In this document: positions 33,999 through 45,931 of the stretch, piece after piece | Position numbering within the stretch: the first letter of the stretch is position 1 | How the letters are laid out: each line of letters opens with the position of its first letter | From: an uncultured Planctomycetota bacterium | GTDB lineage: Bacteria; Planctomycetota; Phycisphaerae; UBA1845; UTPLA1 | Reading direction: 5' to 3' | DNA length: 64,000 nt | NCBI GenBank assembly: GCA_900696465.1 | Contig: CAADGE010000017.1 | Location: 35,427-99,426, forward strand | The notes under the pieces: generated by a model | The model's database searches: none | The model's input: the letters and a program-made list of their open reading frames with translations, nothing else | What the model was told of the DNA's origin: nothing | Position numbers and translations under genes: made by a program

Positions 33999-34823
33999 AT
34001 GAAAGCCGAACAAGCAAAGAAAGTCGCCGATCAGGCCCTCGAACAACTCTGCCAGGCGCTCGCCGCAGGCAAGAGCGATGAGCTTACCCGCTACCTGTCG
34101 ATGCTGGCGAAGTTCCACAAGTACAGCTTCGGGAACGTCATGCTGATCCTGTCGCAGAAGCCCGACGCAACGCGCGTCGCCGGCTTCAACACTTGGAAGC
34201 AGGTTGGCCGCTACGTCCGCCAGGGCGAGAAGGGCATCGTCATCATCGCGCCGATGGTCTTCCGCAGGCGCGACGCCGAGCCAGCCGTCGGCGAATCCGC
34301 CGAGCGCGATGAAACCTTGCTGCGCTTCCGCGGCGTGTACGTCTTCGACGTGTCGCAGACCGACGGCCAGCCGCTGCCTGAGCCGGCCGGCATCAACGGC
34401 GATCCCGGCCAGCATCTTGACCGCATCAAGACGGTCGTCACTTCGCGCGGCATTGCGCTCGACTACGAGATCGGTCACGGCAGCGCTCTTGGCCTGTCGC
34501 GCGGCGGTCGCATCAGCATTCGGCCGGGCCTGCCCGCCGCCGAGGAATTCGCGGTGATCGCGCACGAACTGGCGCACGAGCTTCTGCATCGCGGCGAGAA
34601 CCGCCCGGCCAGCAAGACCGTCCGCGAGACGGAAGCCGAGGCCGTGGCGTTCGTCGTCAGCCAGGCCGTGGGCCTGGACGCCGGCGCCGCCGCCCGCGAC
34701 TACATCCAGCTCTACGACGGCAAGACCGACACGCTGGCCGCGTCGCTCGACCGCATCCAGAAGACCGCCGCCGACATAATCGCGGCGCTCCACGCGCCCG
34801 AGGAGCAGGCGCACGCCGCCTGA
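33999..34823 (+). CDS. ArdC-like antirestriction/metallopeptidase protein
   Basis: A 274-residue protein. The first 125 residues match the N-terminal single-strand-binding domain of ArdC-type proteins (KYSFGNVMLILSQKPDATRV, then GFNTWKQVGR with RQGEKGI). The C-terminal half is an ImmA/IrrE-like peptidase with HELAH (189-193) in VIAHELAHELLHRG and ETEAEAVAF (about 210-218) as the third ligand. Such proteins are carried by conjugative plasmids and protect entering DNA or coat the transferred strand. The start ATG 33999 has AAGGA upstream. A terminator follows. It fits the transfer functions rather than the defence operon just downstream. Confidence 0.85.
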   Translation: MKAEQAKKVADQALEQLCQALAAGKSDELTRYLSMLAKFHKYSFGNVMLILSQKPDATRVAGFNTWKQVGRYVRQGEKGIVIIAPMVFRRRDAEPAVGESAERDETLLRFRGVYVFDVSQTDGQPLPEPAGINGDPGQHLDRIKTVVTSRGIALDYEIGHGSALGLSRGGRISIRPGLPAAEEFAVIAHELAHELLHRGENRPASKTVRETEAEAVAFVVSQAVGLDAGAAARDYIQLYDGKTDTLAASLDRIQKTAADIIAALHAPEEQAHAA

Positions 34824-34833
34824 TTCTTTACCG

Positions 34834-34864
34834 CACCCGGCGGCTCGCACCCGCCGGGTGTTTT
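34834..34864 (+). terminator. Intrinsic terminator after the ArdC-like gene
   Basis: CACCCGGCGG (34834-34843) pairs with CCGCCGGGTG (34851-34860) over a seven-base loop, then TTTT. It insulates the ArdC transcript from the defence operon. Confidence 0.85.
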
Positions 34865-34917
34865 CATGCTTGGGGCGGCGTGACGAACATCGCGTGAATC
34901 CCGATTCAAGACGACGG

Positions 34918-34946
34918 TTGACATGTCTATCATGCTCCGATAGATA
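34918..34946 (+). promoter_or_regulatory. Promoter and operator of the defence operon
   Basis: TTGACA at 34918-34923 and TAGATA at 34941-34946 with exactly 17 bases between them form a near-consensus sigma-70-type promoter. TCTATC (34926-34931) and GATAGA (34939-34944), an inverted repeat, fill the spacer and reach into the -10 box. A repressor bound there would block transcription. The first gene, a winged-helix protein, is the obvious candidate. Confidence 0.7.
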
Positions 34947-34971
34947 GAACCAGGCGCAGGAGGCCGGCAGG

Positions 34972-35255
34972 GTGTTCTATCAGCGATCCTATGAAATCGA
35001 ACGACGGCTTGAGGCTGTGCTTCGCCTGATCCGCGAAGGCAAGTTCTCGACGCCCAAGATTGCCAAGGAGATCGGCGTCTCGATACCCACGATTTCCCGT
35101 GACGTGACGGCACTCCGCCAGCGTGGGCACGACATTCGGTCCGAGCGTGGTGACGATGGCTGGCGGTATTGGCTGGAGGAATCAACGGCCAGCGAACGGA
35201 AGAAGGCGCGGAAGCAGCGCGGCACGGGCCACGCGTCTGCGGAGGCACACCGCGC

Positions 35256-35259
<4 letters not shown>
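34972..35259 (+). CDS. Winged-helix regulator of the defence operon
   Basis: A 95-residue protein with a HTH_11-type winged helix (about 8-60): IERRLEAVLRLIREGKFSTP, then IAKEIGVSIPTISRDVTALR, then HDIRSER..GWRYWL. The recognition helix is SIPTISRDVTALR. It starts at GTG 34972 after AGGAGG (34959-34963) and ends in an ATGA overlap with the helicase gene. A likely promoter with an inverted repeat lies just upstream, so autoregulation of the whole operon is probable. Unlike larger defence regulators such as BrxR or CapW it lacks a WYL domain. Confidence 0.8.
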
Positions 35260-38129
<2,870 letters not shown>

Positions 38130-38229
38130 ACCCGGTCGCCCGATATCGATATTCCAGGCCGATCCGCCGATGTATCTTCGCCTTGGACAAGCAGCCTTAT
38201 CATGGTAGGCGTCAATCTATGAGGTTTTT

Positions 38230-39420
38230 GTGACAAGAGTGCAAGTCAGACCAGAGCTAATCCAATGGGCCTGCGATCGCGCCGGCTCAAACGTTGCTGC
38301 GCTGGCAGAGCGATTCCCGAAGCTGCCGGAGTGGTTGCACAAAGTCACTCAGCCGACGTTCAAACAGCTTGAGGACTTCGCCAAGGCGACGCACGTCCCG
38401 TTCGGCTACTTCTTCCTCCCCAAGCCACCGGAGGAGCCGGTTCCGATTCCGGACTTGCGCACGGTTGGCAGTAGTCGTGTCAGAAGGCCGTCCGCCAATA
38501 TGCTCGACACGATCTATATCTGCCAGCAGCGCCAGGACTGGTATCGTCAGTACGTTCAACTGATGGGCGAAGACCCATTGGCGTTCGTCGGATCGATGCG
38601 AACGGACGCAAATGTAATCCGCGCCGCAGGGGACATCCGCAGCGCGCTCGGTCTGGACGGGCCACTCAGCACGGCTGCAAAGAGCGCGGCCGATGCATTC
38701 CGGCTGCTGTTGGACCGCGCCGACGAGTTAGGCGTCATGGTCATGGTCAGCGGCATCGTGGGCAATAACACGCACCGTCCGTTGGACCCTGACGAGTTCC
38801 GTGGGTTTGCGCTCGTCGATCCTCTCGCCCCGCTGATCTTCGTCAACGGAGCCGACACGCAGGCCGCGAGGCTGTTCACGCTTGTTCATGAACTCGCGCA
38901 CGTCTGGTCCGGCCAATCGGGCGTGTCCGACGTGACCACCGCTTCGGTACCGCGCGACGGCATCGAGCGATGGTGCAACGCCGTTGCGGCCGAAGTGCTT
39001 GCGCCGCTTGCCGATTTCAAGGCGGCCCTGCGGCCGAACGCCGAGCTCTGGGAAGAAGCGAATCGCCTCGCCGCCATCTTCAGAGTCAGCACCCTGGTCA
39101 TCCTGAGGCGAATGCATGATGCCGGGCGCCTCACCCGCCAGCAGCACGCCGAGGCTTACGGACGCGAATCCGCTCGGCTGAGTGCATTGATTCACGCCAG
39201 GAAAGAGACCGCTCAGAGTGGCGGAAATTTCTACCACACGGCCAATTATCGCCTGAGCACCCGCTTCGCCAGCGCCGTCATCGCCAGCACATGGGAAGGA
39301 CGCTCCACGTTTACTGAAGCATTTCGATTGCTCGGCTGCCGCAGCGTCAAGACGCTGAACAATATGGCCAACAACATCGGTCTGGCCAATCCGACGGCCT
39401 GGGAAGGCGGGCCGGGCTGA
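38230..39420 (+). CDS. ImmA/IrrE metallopeptidase with XRE-like N-terminus
   Basis: A 396-residue protein. The N-terminal 60 residues form a divergent helix-turn-helix (VRPELIQWACDRAGSNVAAL and LEDFAKATHVPFGYFFL), typical of proteins paired with DUF4411. The central region has the peptidase motif LVHELAHVW (HELAH at 220-224). Start GTG 38230 has GAGG five bases upstream. The stop overlaps the DUF4411 start by one base. Pairs of this type are annotated as toxin-antitoxin modules, with this protein as antitoxin and regulator. It lies inside the restriction operon, which may let it monitor that operon. Confidence 0.85.
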   Translation: MTRVQVRPELIQWACDRAGSNVAALAERFPKLPEWLHKVTQPTFKQLEDFAKATHVPFGYFFLPKPPEEPVPIPDLRTVGSSRVRRPSANMLDTIYICQQRQDWYRQYVQLMGEDPLAFVGSMRTDANVIRAAGDIRSALGLDGPLSTAAKSAADAFRLLLDRADELGVMVMVSGIVGNNTHRPLDPDEFRGFALVDPLAPLIFVNGADTQAARLFTLVHELAHVWSGQSGVSDVTTASVPRDGIERWCNAVAAEVLAPLADFKAALRPNAELWEEANRLAAIFRVSTLVILRRMHDAGRLTRQQHAEAYGRESARLSALIHARKETAQSGGNFYHTANYRLSTRFASAVIASTWEGRSTFTEAFRLLGCRSVKTLNNMANNIGLANPTAWEGGPG

Positions 39421-39905
39421 TGGCTTACCTGCTCGACACGAACGTGTTCATCGACGCCAAGGCCCGGCATTACGGCATGGACTTCTGCCCCGCATTCTGG
39501 CACTGGCTGATCGACGCAAGCAAGGCCGGAACCATCGCCAGCGTGATCCAGGTGGCGAATGAACTCCAGGACGACGAACTCAACGAATGGCTTCCAGCCC
39601 TCGGCGAAGGGTTCTTTCGTCAACCGGATGCCGCGGTGCTGCCTGCGATGGAGAGGGTCAGCGCATGGGTGACTGCGCAGAAATACAACGCCGCAGCGAA
39701 AAGCCAGTTCCTTGAAGCGGCTGATTACCACCTGATCGCCCACGCATTGGCCGGCGGCCACGTCGTCGTGACGCACGAACAGATCGAGCACACACCCGCG
39801 CGCATCAAGATTCCTAACGTGTGCATCGGGCTCGGCGTGCAGTACGCCAGGACGCACGAAATGCTCCGGCGCGAGCGCGCCCGATTCGTGCTCGAAGAGG
39901 CATAA
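39420..39905 (+). CDS. DUF4411 PIN-like nuclease, probable toxin
   Basis: A 161-residue protein of the DUF4411 type with a PIN-like fold. Conserved acids are in place: Asp6 in YLLDTNVFI, Glu48 in VANELQDDEL and Asp102 in ADYHLIAHAL, with VVTHEQ later. PIN toxins cleave RNA with a metal at these acids. It is translationally coupled to the ImmA/IrrE gene. The arrangement suggests a toxin-antitoxin module that could kill or stall the cell if the restriction system fails or is lost. Confidence 0.85.
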   Translation: MAYLLDTNVFIDAKARHYGMDFCPAFWHWLIDASKAGTIASVIQVANELQDDELNEWLPALGEGFFRQPDAAVLPAMERVSAWVTAQKYNAAAKSQFLEAADYHLIAHALAGGHVVVTHEQIEHTPARIKIPNVCIGLGVQYARTHEMLRRERARFVLEEA

Positions 39906-39920
39906 CCGCATGGCAAACCA

Positions 39921-41888
39921 ATGAATGGACTGAATCCCATGACCGAACCTGAAAAACTCGACCTTCGCTCGCACGACATCGCGGGCGAGAAGATTGCCGA
40001 CCTGCTGCGGCTCTTCCCGGAAATCCGAACCGAGGGTGGCAAGCTCGACTTCGAGCGGCTGAAACTCGCCCTTGGGCAAAGCGTGGACACGGGCAAAGAA
40101 CGCTTCGGCATGAATTGGCCGGGCAAAGCCGATTGCTTCAAGACCATTCAAACGCCGAGCGTCGCCACGCTTCGCCCGTGCCCCGAGGAGAGCGTCAACT
40201 TCGAGAAGAGCGAGAACCTCATCATCGAGGGTGACAATCTGGAAGTGCTCAAGCTCTTGCAGAAATCGTATCTCGGCAAGGTCAAGATGATCTACATCGA
40301 CCCGCCGTACAACACCGGCAACGACTTCATCTACCCGGACAACTATTCCGAGTCGCTGCGTACATACCTCGAATACACCGGCCAGGTTGATGCCGAAGGC
40401 CGCAAGTTCGGCACGAACACCGACGCCGACGGACGATTCCACTCGAAGTGGATGAACATGATGTATCCCCGATTGTACCTGGCAAGGAATCTGCTTCGAT
40501 CCGACGGTGCATTGTTTGTCTCTATTGGGGAAGCTGAACTCGGCAATCTGTTGAAACTAGGAGACGAGTTGTTTGGCGAAGAGAATCGCCTGACAATTTG
40601 CTCGCGCGTAATGAAGACTGGCGGACAGAAAGGTGTCCACTTTTCACCATCGGTTGACTACATCGTGGCCTTCGCGAGAAGTGTCGATGAACTTAATCCG
40701 TTTCGTGAGCAAATCGGCCAGAAAGTCATAGATACCGTATACACAAAGGTCGAAACGACTGGTCCTCGCAAAGGCGAGAAGTTCCGGTCGATGGGACTTT
40801 ATCAGGCCATGCTCGAAAAGCGAGCGAATCAGCGATACTACATTCAATGTCCCGACGGGACACTCGTAATACCTCCGGGGGAGACTTTTCCCGACGAGCG
40901 ACGCGAAGGCGCACAAAGCAAGCCGATAGATGGTGATGGAGTATGGCGCTGGACTTTTTCCCGATTTGAACAAGAAAAGGCAAACGGCGGAATTGAATTC
41001 ATCGAAAGCGACCGAACCTCGCTCGTAACGCCCGACGGTCGGAAGGCGAAATGGAATGTGTATTACAAGATTTGGTTAAACGACCGACTTGAGGACGGCC
41101 AGCTACCCGGGAACATATTGGAGAAGTTCGAGAGCCGCCACAGTTCCGCGGAATTGAAAGTCCTTGAGATACCGTTTGACTTCGCCAAGCCGTCGGCATT
41201 AATCAAATTCTTGATGGCGATAAGCGGGGTTCAGGATGGAGATATCACGCTGGATTTCTTTGCAGGGTCGGCGTCAACCGGTCACGCTGCGTTGGAGTTG
41301 GCGGTCGAAACTCAGGAGCGCCGCCCTTTCATCTGTGTCCAGTTGCCGGAGCCCACTGCCGAAGGTTCGGAAGAGCGGAAAGCGGGCTACGCGACCATCG
41401 CAGATATTGCAAAGGAACGGATGCGCAGAGTCGGTACAAAACTCAAGAACGAACTCTTGGCACCCAATGCTGACATCGGTTTTCGCGTGTACAAGCTCGC
41501 TGAGTCGAACTTCACCGAATGGGATGCTCGCGTCGAGCACGAGGCCGAGGCGATTGAAAAGCAGCTTGAACTGCACGTCGAGCACATCCGCGACGGCCGT
41601 TCCGCCGACGACATCCTGTACGAACTCCTGCTTAAGAGCGGCTTCCCGTTGACGACGCCGGTCGAGAAAAAGACGCTGGCTGGCAAGACCGTTTACTCCG
41701 TCGCCGGCGGCGCGCTGATTATCTGCCTGAAACAGGCGCTCACACTCGAACTGATCCGCGCCATCGCCGACGCCAAGCCCGAGCGCGTCGTCTGCCTGGA
41801 CGCCGGATTCGCCGGCAACGACCAGTTGAAGGCCAACGCGGTCCAGACGTTCCGAACCAAGGGCATCACGAGCTTTAAGACCGTGTAG
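39921..41888 (+). CDS. mod: Type III restriction-modification methylase subunit
   Basis: A 655-residue Mod-type adenine methyltransferase. The catalytic DPPYNTGND (127-135) precedes the SAM motif LDFFAGSASTGHAAL (about 440-455), the beta-class order expected for type III Mod. The region between, about 150-430, should hold the target recognition domain. Mod gives sequence specificity to both methylation and cleavage in the Mod2Res complex. The start may be ATG 39921 or 39939 (MTEPEKL). It follows DUF4411 by 15 bases and precedes RhuM by nine, so it is mid-operon. Confidence 0.9.
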   Translation: MNGLNPMTEPEKLDLRSHDIAGEKIADLLRLFPEIRTEGGKLDFERLKLALGQSVDTGKERFGMNWPGKADCFKTIQTPSVATLRPCPEESVNFEKSENLIIEGDNLEVLKLLQKSYLGKVKMIYIDPPYNTGNDFIYPDNYSESLRTYLEYTGQVDAEGRKFGTNTDADGRFHSKWMNMMYPRLYLARNLLRSDGALFVSIGEAELGNLLKLGDELFGEENRLTICSRVMKTGGQKGVHFSPSVDYIVAFARSVDELNPFREQIGQKVIDTVYTKVETTGPRKGEKFRSMGLYQAMLEKRANQRYYIQCPDGTLVIPPGETFPDERREGAQSKPIDGDGVWRWTFSRFEQEKANGGIEFIESDRTSLVTPDGRKAKWNVYYKIWLNDRLEDGQLPGNILEKFESRHSSAELKVLEIPFDFAKPSALIKFLMAISGVQDGDITLDFFAGSASTGHAALELAVETQERRPFICVQLPEPTAEGSEERKAGYATIADIAKERMRRVGTKLKNELLAPNADIGFRVYKLAESNFTEWDARVEHEAEAIEKQLELHVEHIRDGRSADDILYELLLKSGFPLTTPVEKKTLAGKTVYSVAGGALIICLKQALTLELIRAIADAKPERVVCLDAGFAGNDQLKANAVQTFRTKGITSFKTV

Positions 41889-41897
41889 GAGGACCCG

Positions 41898-42947
41898 ATG
41901 CCCGAATCCGACAATCCCAAGGAAGGCGAATTGATCCTGTACCAGACCCCCGGTGGGACGGTGCGGATCGAGGTCCTCTACGAATCGGAGACGTTCTGGC
42001 TGAATCAGAAGCGGATCGCCGAGCTTTTCGGCGTCGAAATCCCGACGATCAACTACCACCTGAAGGAGATTTACGAATCGGGCGAGCTTCGTGCCGAGGC
42101 AACTATTAGAAGAATTCTAAGAGTTCAAACCGAGGGCAAGCGCGAGGTCCGCCGTGAGATCGAATTCTACAACCTCGACGCCATCATATCGGTCGGCTAT
42201 CGCGTGAACAGCGCACAGGCCACGCAGTTCCGCATCTGGGCAACGCAGACGCTCCGCGAGTTCGTCATCAAGGGCTTCGTCCTCGACGACGAACGGCTCA
42301 AGCTGAACAAACGATTCGGCAAGGACTATTTCGACGAATTGCTGGAACGTATCCGCGAGATACGGGCCAGCGAGCGGCGCTTTTATCTCAAGATCGCCGA
42401 CATCTACGAACAGTGCAGCATCGACTACGACAAGGACGCCCCGATCACCGCCACGTTTTTTAAGACCGTGCAAAACAAGTTGCACTGGGCCGTCACGGGA
42501 AAAACGGCGGCGGAAATCATTGCCGGGCGTGCCGATGCGTCCAAGCCGTCGATGGGGTTGACGACGTGGAAGAACGCGCCAAAGGGCAAGATTCACAAGA
42601 GTGACGTGTCCGTCGCCAAGAACTACCTGATCGAGCAGGAGATCAAGGACCTGGAACGCATCGTCACGATGTACCTGGACTTCGCCGAGAATCAAGCGGC
42701 GCGTCAGATTCCGATGCGCATGGCCGATTGGGTCGGAAAGCTCGACGCCTTCCTGAAATTCAACGAGTACGAGGTATTGACCAACGCCGGCAAGGTGTCA
42801 GCGGAAGTCGCCAAGCGGCTGGCCGAGGAGCAATACCAAAAGTTCCGTGTCACACAGGACCGCGCGTTTGAAAGCGATTTCGAGAAGGAAGTCAAGCGGA
42901 TAACGGCCGCTGGAAAGCCACCGAAGCCGAAGAAGAAACGCAAATGA
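41898..42947 (+). CDS. RhuM-family protein
   Basis: A 349-residue RhuM-like protein. The N-terminus has FWLNQKRIAELFGVEIPTIN, then HLKEIYESGEL, the helix-turn-helix of the family, then VGYRVNSAQATQFRIWATQT, its signature. A helical C-terminal region follows and ends in a lysine-rich tail. The family was named in Salmonella pathogenicity island 3, and its molecular function is unknown; members are often found inside restriction loci. Here it sits between Mod and Res, with a four-base overlap with Res. Confidence 0.85.
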   Translation: MPESDNPKEGELILYQTPGGTVRIEVLYESETFWLNQKRIAELFGVEIPTINYHLKEIYESGELRAEATIRRILRVQTEGKREVRREIEFYNLDAIISVGYRVNSAQATQFRIWATQTLREFVIKGFVLDDERLKLNKRFGKDYFDELLERIREIRASERRFYLKIADIYEQCSIDYDKDAPITATFFKTVQNKLHWAVTGKTAAEIIAGRADASKPSMGLTTWKNAPKGKIHKSDVSVAKNYLIEQEIKDLERIVTMYLDFAENQAARQIPMRMADWVGKLDAFLKFNEYEVLTNAGKVSAEVAKRLAEEQYQKFRVTQDRAFESDFEKEVKRITAAGKPPKPKKKRK

Positions 42948-45931
42948 AACTGCAATTCGACGCCAACCAGCCCTTTCAGCTTGACGCGATTGCCGCGCTC
43001 ACCGACGTGTTCGACGGCCAGCCGCAGGGCGCGCCGGAATACGCCGTCATCAACATGGGCGATTGGGGCGCGGCGGGTGACTTGCTTGCCGGTCAGGAAC
43101 GGACCGAGCTTGGCGTCGGAAACCAGATGCTCCTGTCGGCCGACAAGCTGCTCCAAAATGTCCGCACCATACAAGCCCGCAACGATATCGAAGTGCCTGA
43201 CACAGCTGCGCCCCTGGAGGCGTGGGACTTGTTTGACGGGCCGGCAAATGCTGCCAGGGCCTGCCCGCACTTCTCCGTCGAGATGGAGACCGGGACGGGC
43301 AAGACGTACGTCTATCTCCGTACCGTTTTCGAGCTTTCACGTCGTTACGGCTTTCAGAAGTTCATCATCGTCGTGCCGAGTGTCGCCATCCGCGAAGGCG
43401 TGCTCAAGAACATCGAGATCACAGCCGAGCACTTCCGGGCGCTCTACAACAACCTGTCTTTCGAGCACTTCGTCTACGACGCCAAGAAAGTCAATCGGTT
43501 ACGCCAGTTCGCGATCAGCAATACGCTCCAGATTCTCGTCATCAACATCGACGCCTTCCGCAAGAACTTCACCGGTACCGAGGCCGAGCAGAAGAGCAAC
43601 GTCATCTACAAGGAAAGCGACCGGCTTTCCGGCCGGCAACCGATTGAATTCGTCCAGGCGGCGCGGCCCATCGTCATCATCGACGAGCCGCAGAGCGTCG
43701 ATTCGACCGAGAAGGCCCAGGAGGCCATCCGGGCGCTGAATCCGCTTTGCACACTCCGCTACTCTGCGACTCACCGCAATCCGTACAACCTCGTGTACCG
43801 ATTGGACCCTGTACGGGCGTTCGAGCTTCGGCTCGTGAAGCAGATCGTGGTCGGCAGCGCCGTCGCCGACGGCGGCGCCAACGATGCCTTCGTCCGCGTC
43901 GAGAAGATTGACTACAAGCCCGGCATCAAGGCCAAGCTCCGCATCCACGTCCAGTCGGCAGACGGCCCGAAGGAAAAGTCGGTCACGGTGAAGAACGGAG
44001 CCGACCTGTTTTCGGTGTCCGAGGAGCGCGCCGCCTATCGGCAGGGATTCGAGATTGCCGAGATCAACGCCGAACCGGGCAGCGAGTACATCCGCTTCAC
44101 CAGCGGCCGCGTAATGCGGCTCGGCGAAGAAATCGGCGGCCTCCGCGACGACGTATGGCGGGCACAGATCAAGCACACGATTAAGAAGCACCTGGAGAAG
44201 GAGCTACAACTACGCGACCGCGGCGTCAAAGTGCTGAGCCTGTTCTTCATCGACCGAGTCGCCAACTACCGCGATTACAACGGAGACGGCAAGCCGGTGA
44301 TGGGAAAGTTTGCCGAGGCGTTTGAAGCGGCGCTCGCCGAATTCGCCAAGGAGGAGCGCTACAAGGGACTGCCGCTGTTCAAGCACGCTGTCGAAAAGCT
44401 GCATGACGGCTACTTCGCCCAGGACAAGAAGGGCGTGCTGAAAGACACGCGCGGCGATACCCAAGCCGACGACGAAGTTTACAACCTCATCATGAAAGAC
44501 AAGGAGCGGCTACTCGCAGAAGAAGAGCCGCTGCGCTTCATTTTCAGCCATTCAGCCCTGCGCGAGGGCTGGGACAATCCCAACGTCTTTCAGATTTGCA
44601 CGCTGAATGAGACGCGCTCCGCGCTCAAGAAGCGACAGGAAATCGGCCGCGGGCTGCGCCTGCCGGTCAACCAGCACGGCCAGCGCGTGTTCGACGATTC
44701 GATCAACAAGCTGTTTGTCATGGCGAACGAGAGCTACGAAGACTTCGCGAGGGCGCTCCAGACAGAATACGAGGACGATTGCGGCGTCACGTTTGGCAAG
44801 GTGCCGATTACCGCCATCGCGCGGTTGACGAAAGTCGTCGAGGGCGAGGAGAAGCCCATCGGCCGAGAGGCCGCCGAGGCGATCAAGAAGGCGCTCGTCG
44901 TTCAGAAGATGATCGACGGGGAAGGGCGCTTGCAGCCTGCTTTCGACCCGAAGCGCCCCGATTTCAAGATCGAACTGCCCGCGCCGCACAAGGAACTTGC
45001 CCCCGCGGTAGTGGACCTGCTCGCGAGCTACCAGATCGAGCGGCACATCCGCCGCGAGAAGCAGGAAGGCCCCAACCGGCTACGCAAGGAAGTGCAAATC
45101 AGCCCGGAATTCAAGGCGTTGTGGGATCGAATCAAGCCCAAGACGATGTACCGCGTTGAGTTCAAGACCGACGAGCTTGTCGGCGCCGCCGTCGCCACGA
45201 TCAAGAAGATGCCGAAAATCGAGGCGGCGAGAATCCGCGTGACGGCGGGCCAGGTCGGCGTCGTCCGTGGCGGCGTCACGGCTACCGCAATCAGCGCCGC
45301 CGAGGAGCAAGTCGCATTCGGAAACCGGCCAGTGCCCGACGTGCTTGCCTATCTTCAGAACGAAACGGAACTGACCCGCTCGACCCTTGTCCGGATTCTC
45401 AAGGAATCCGGCCGGCTCGCCGAGTTTTTCGTTGACCCGCAGCGTTTCATGGACGCCGTCGCCGGCATTCTCAAGCACGAACTTCACCGGCTGCTTGTAG
45501 ACGGCATCAAATACGAGAAAATCGGCGGGCAAGGTCCGGGCGCCGAGTGGGAGATGCTGCTGTTCAAGAACGAGGAGCTAATCAACTACCTCACGGCGCT
45601 CCAGGTCCAGCACTCGGTGTACGAGTACGTCGTCTATGACTCTGAAGTCGAACGCGAATTCGCCCGCAAGCTGGACCAGCGCGAGGACATCAAAGTGTTC
45701 GTCAAGCTCCCCAACTGGTTCGAGATCGACACGCCCGTCGGCAAGTACAATCCCGACTGGGCCATTGTGAAGCACGACGGACAGACCCTCTACCTCGTCC
45801 GCGAGACCAAAGGGACAAAGGACTTCCTGAAACTCCGCACAAGCGAAGCCGACAAGGTCCGCTGCGGACAGAAGCACTTCGAGACGCTCGGCGTGCAGTT
45901 CAACGTGGTCGTCTCTGCCGACGAGATTTAA
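42944..45931 (+). CDS. res: Type III restriction enzyme helicase-nuclease subunit
   Basis: A 995-residue Res subunit. Superfamily II motifs are METGTGKT (114-121), IIDEPQSV (motif II, DEPQ in place of DEAD) and IFSHSALREGWDNPNVFQI with QEIGRGLRLPVN. The C-terminal endonuclease has YNPDWAIV and LVRETKG, the PD and ExK parts of a PD-(D/E)xK site. Res uses ATP to communicate along DNA between two head-to-head sites and cuts beside one. It ends the operon; its last 32 bases overlap the end of the opposing methylase gene. Confidence 0.9.
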   Translation: MKLQFDANQPFQLDAIAALTDVFDGQPQGAPEYAVINMGDWGAAGDLLAGQERTELGVGNQMLLSADKLLQNVRTIQARNDIEVPDTAAPLEAWDLFDGPANAARACPHFSVEMETGTGKTYVYLRTVFELSRRYGFQKFIIVVPSVAIREGVLKNIEITAEHFRALYNNLSFEHFVYDAKKVNRLRQFAISNTLQILVINIDAFRKNFTGTEAEQKSNVIYKESDRLSGRQPIEFVQAARPIVIIDEPQSVDSTEKAQEAIRALNPLCTLRYSATHRNPYNLVYRLDPVRAFELRLVKQIVVGSAVADGGANDAFVRVEKIDYKPGIKAKLRIHVQSADGPKEKSVTVKNGADLFSVSEERAAYRQGFEIAEINAEPGSEYIRFTSGRVMRLGEEIGGLRDDVWRAQIKHTIKKHLEKELQLRDRGVKVLSLFFIDRVANYRDYNGDGKPVMGKFAEAFEAALAEFAKEERYKGLPLFKHAVEKLHDGYFAQDKKGVLKDTRGDTQADDEVYNLIMKDKERLLAEEEPLRFIFSHSALREGWDNPNVFQICTLNETRSALKKRQEIGRGLRLPVNQHGQRVFDDSINKLFVMANESYEDFARALQTEYEDDCGVTFGKVPITAIARLTKVVEGEEKPIGREAAEAIKKALVVQKMIDGEGRLQPAFDPKRPDFKIELPAPHKELAPAVVDLLASYQIERHIRREKQEGPNRLRKEVQISPEFKALWDRIKPKTMYRVEFKTDELVGAAVATIKKMPKIEAARIRVTAGQVGVVRGGVTATAISAAEEQVAFGNRPVPDVLAYLQNETELTRSTLVRILKESGRLAEFFVDPQRFMDAVAGILKHELHRLLVDGIKYEKIGGQGPGAEWEMLLFKNEELINYLTALQVQHSVYEYVVYDSEVEREFARKLDQREDIKVFVKLPNWFEIDTPVGKYNPDWAIVKHDGQTLYLVRETKGTKDFLKLRTSEADKVRCGQKHFETLGVQFNVVVSADEI

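Noticed and set aside
33558..34850. 430-residue open frame on the minus strand across the ArdC-like gene
   Set aside because: It is antisense to a well-supported protein with HELAH motif, and its translation is low-complexity sequence typical of GC-rich shadow.
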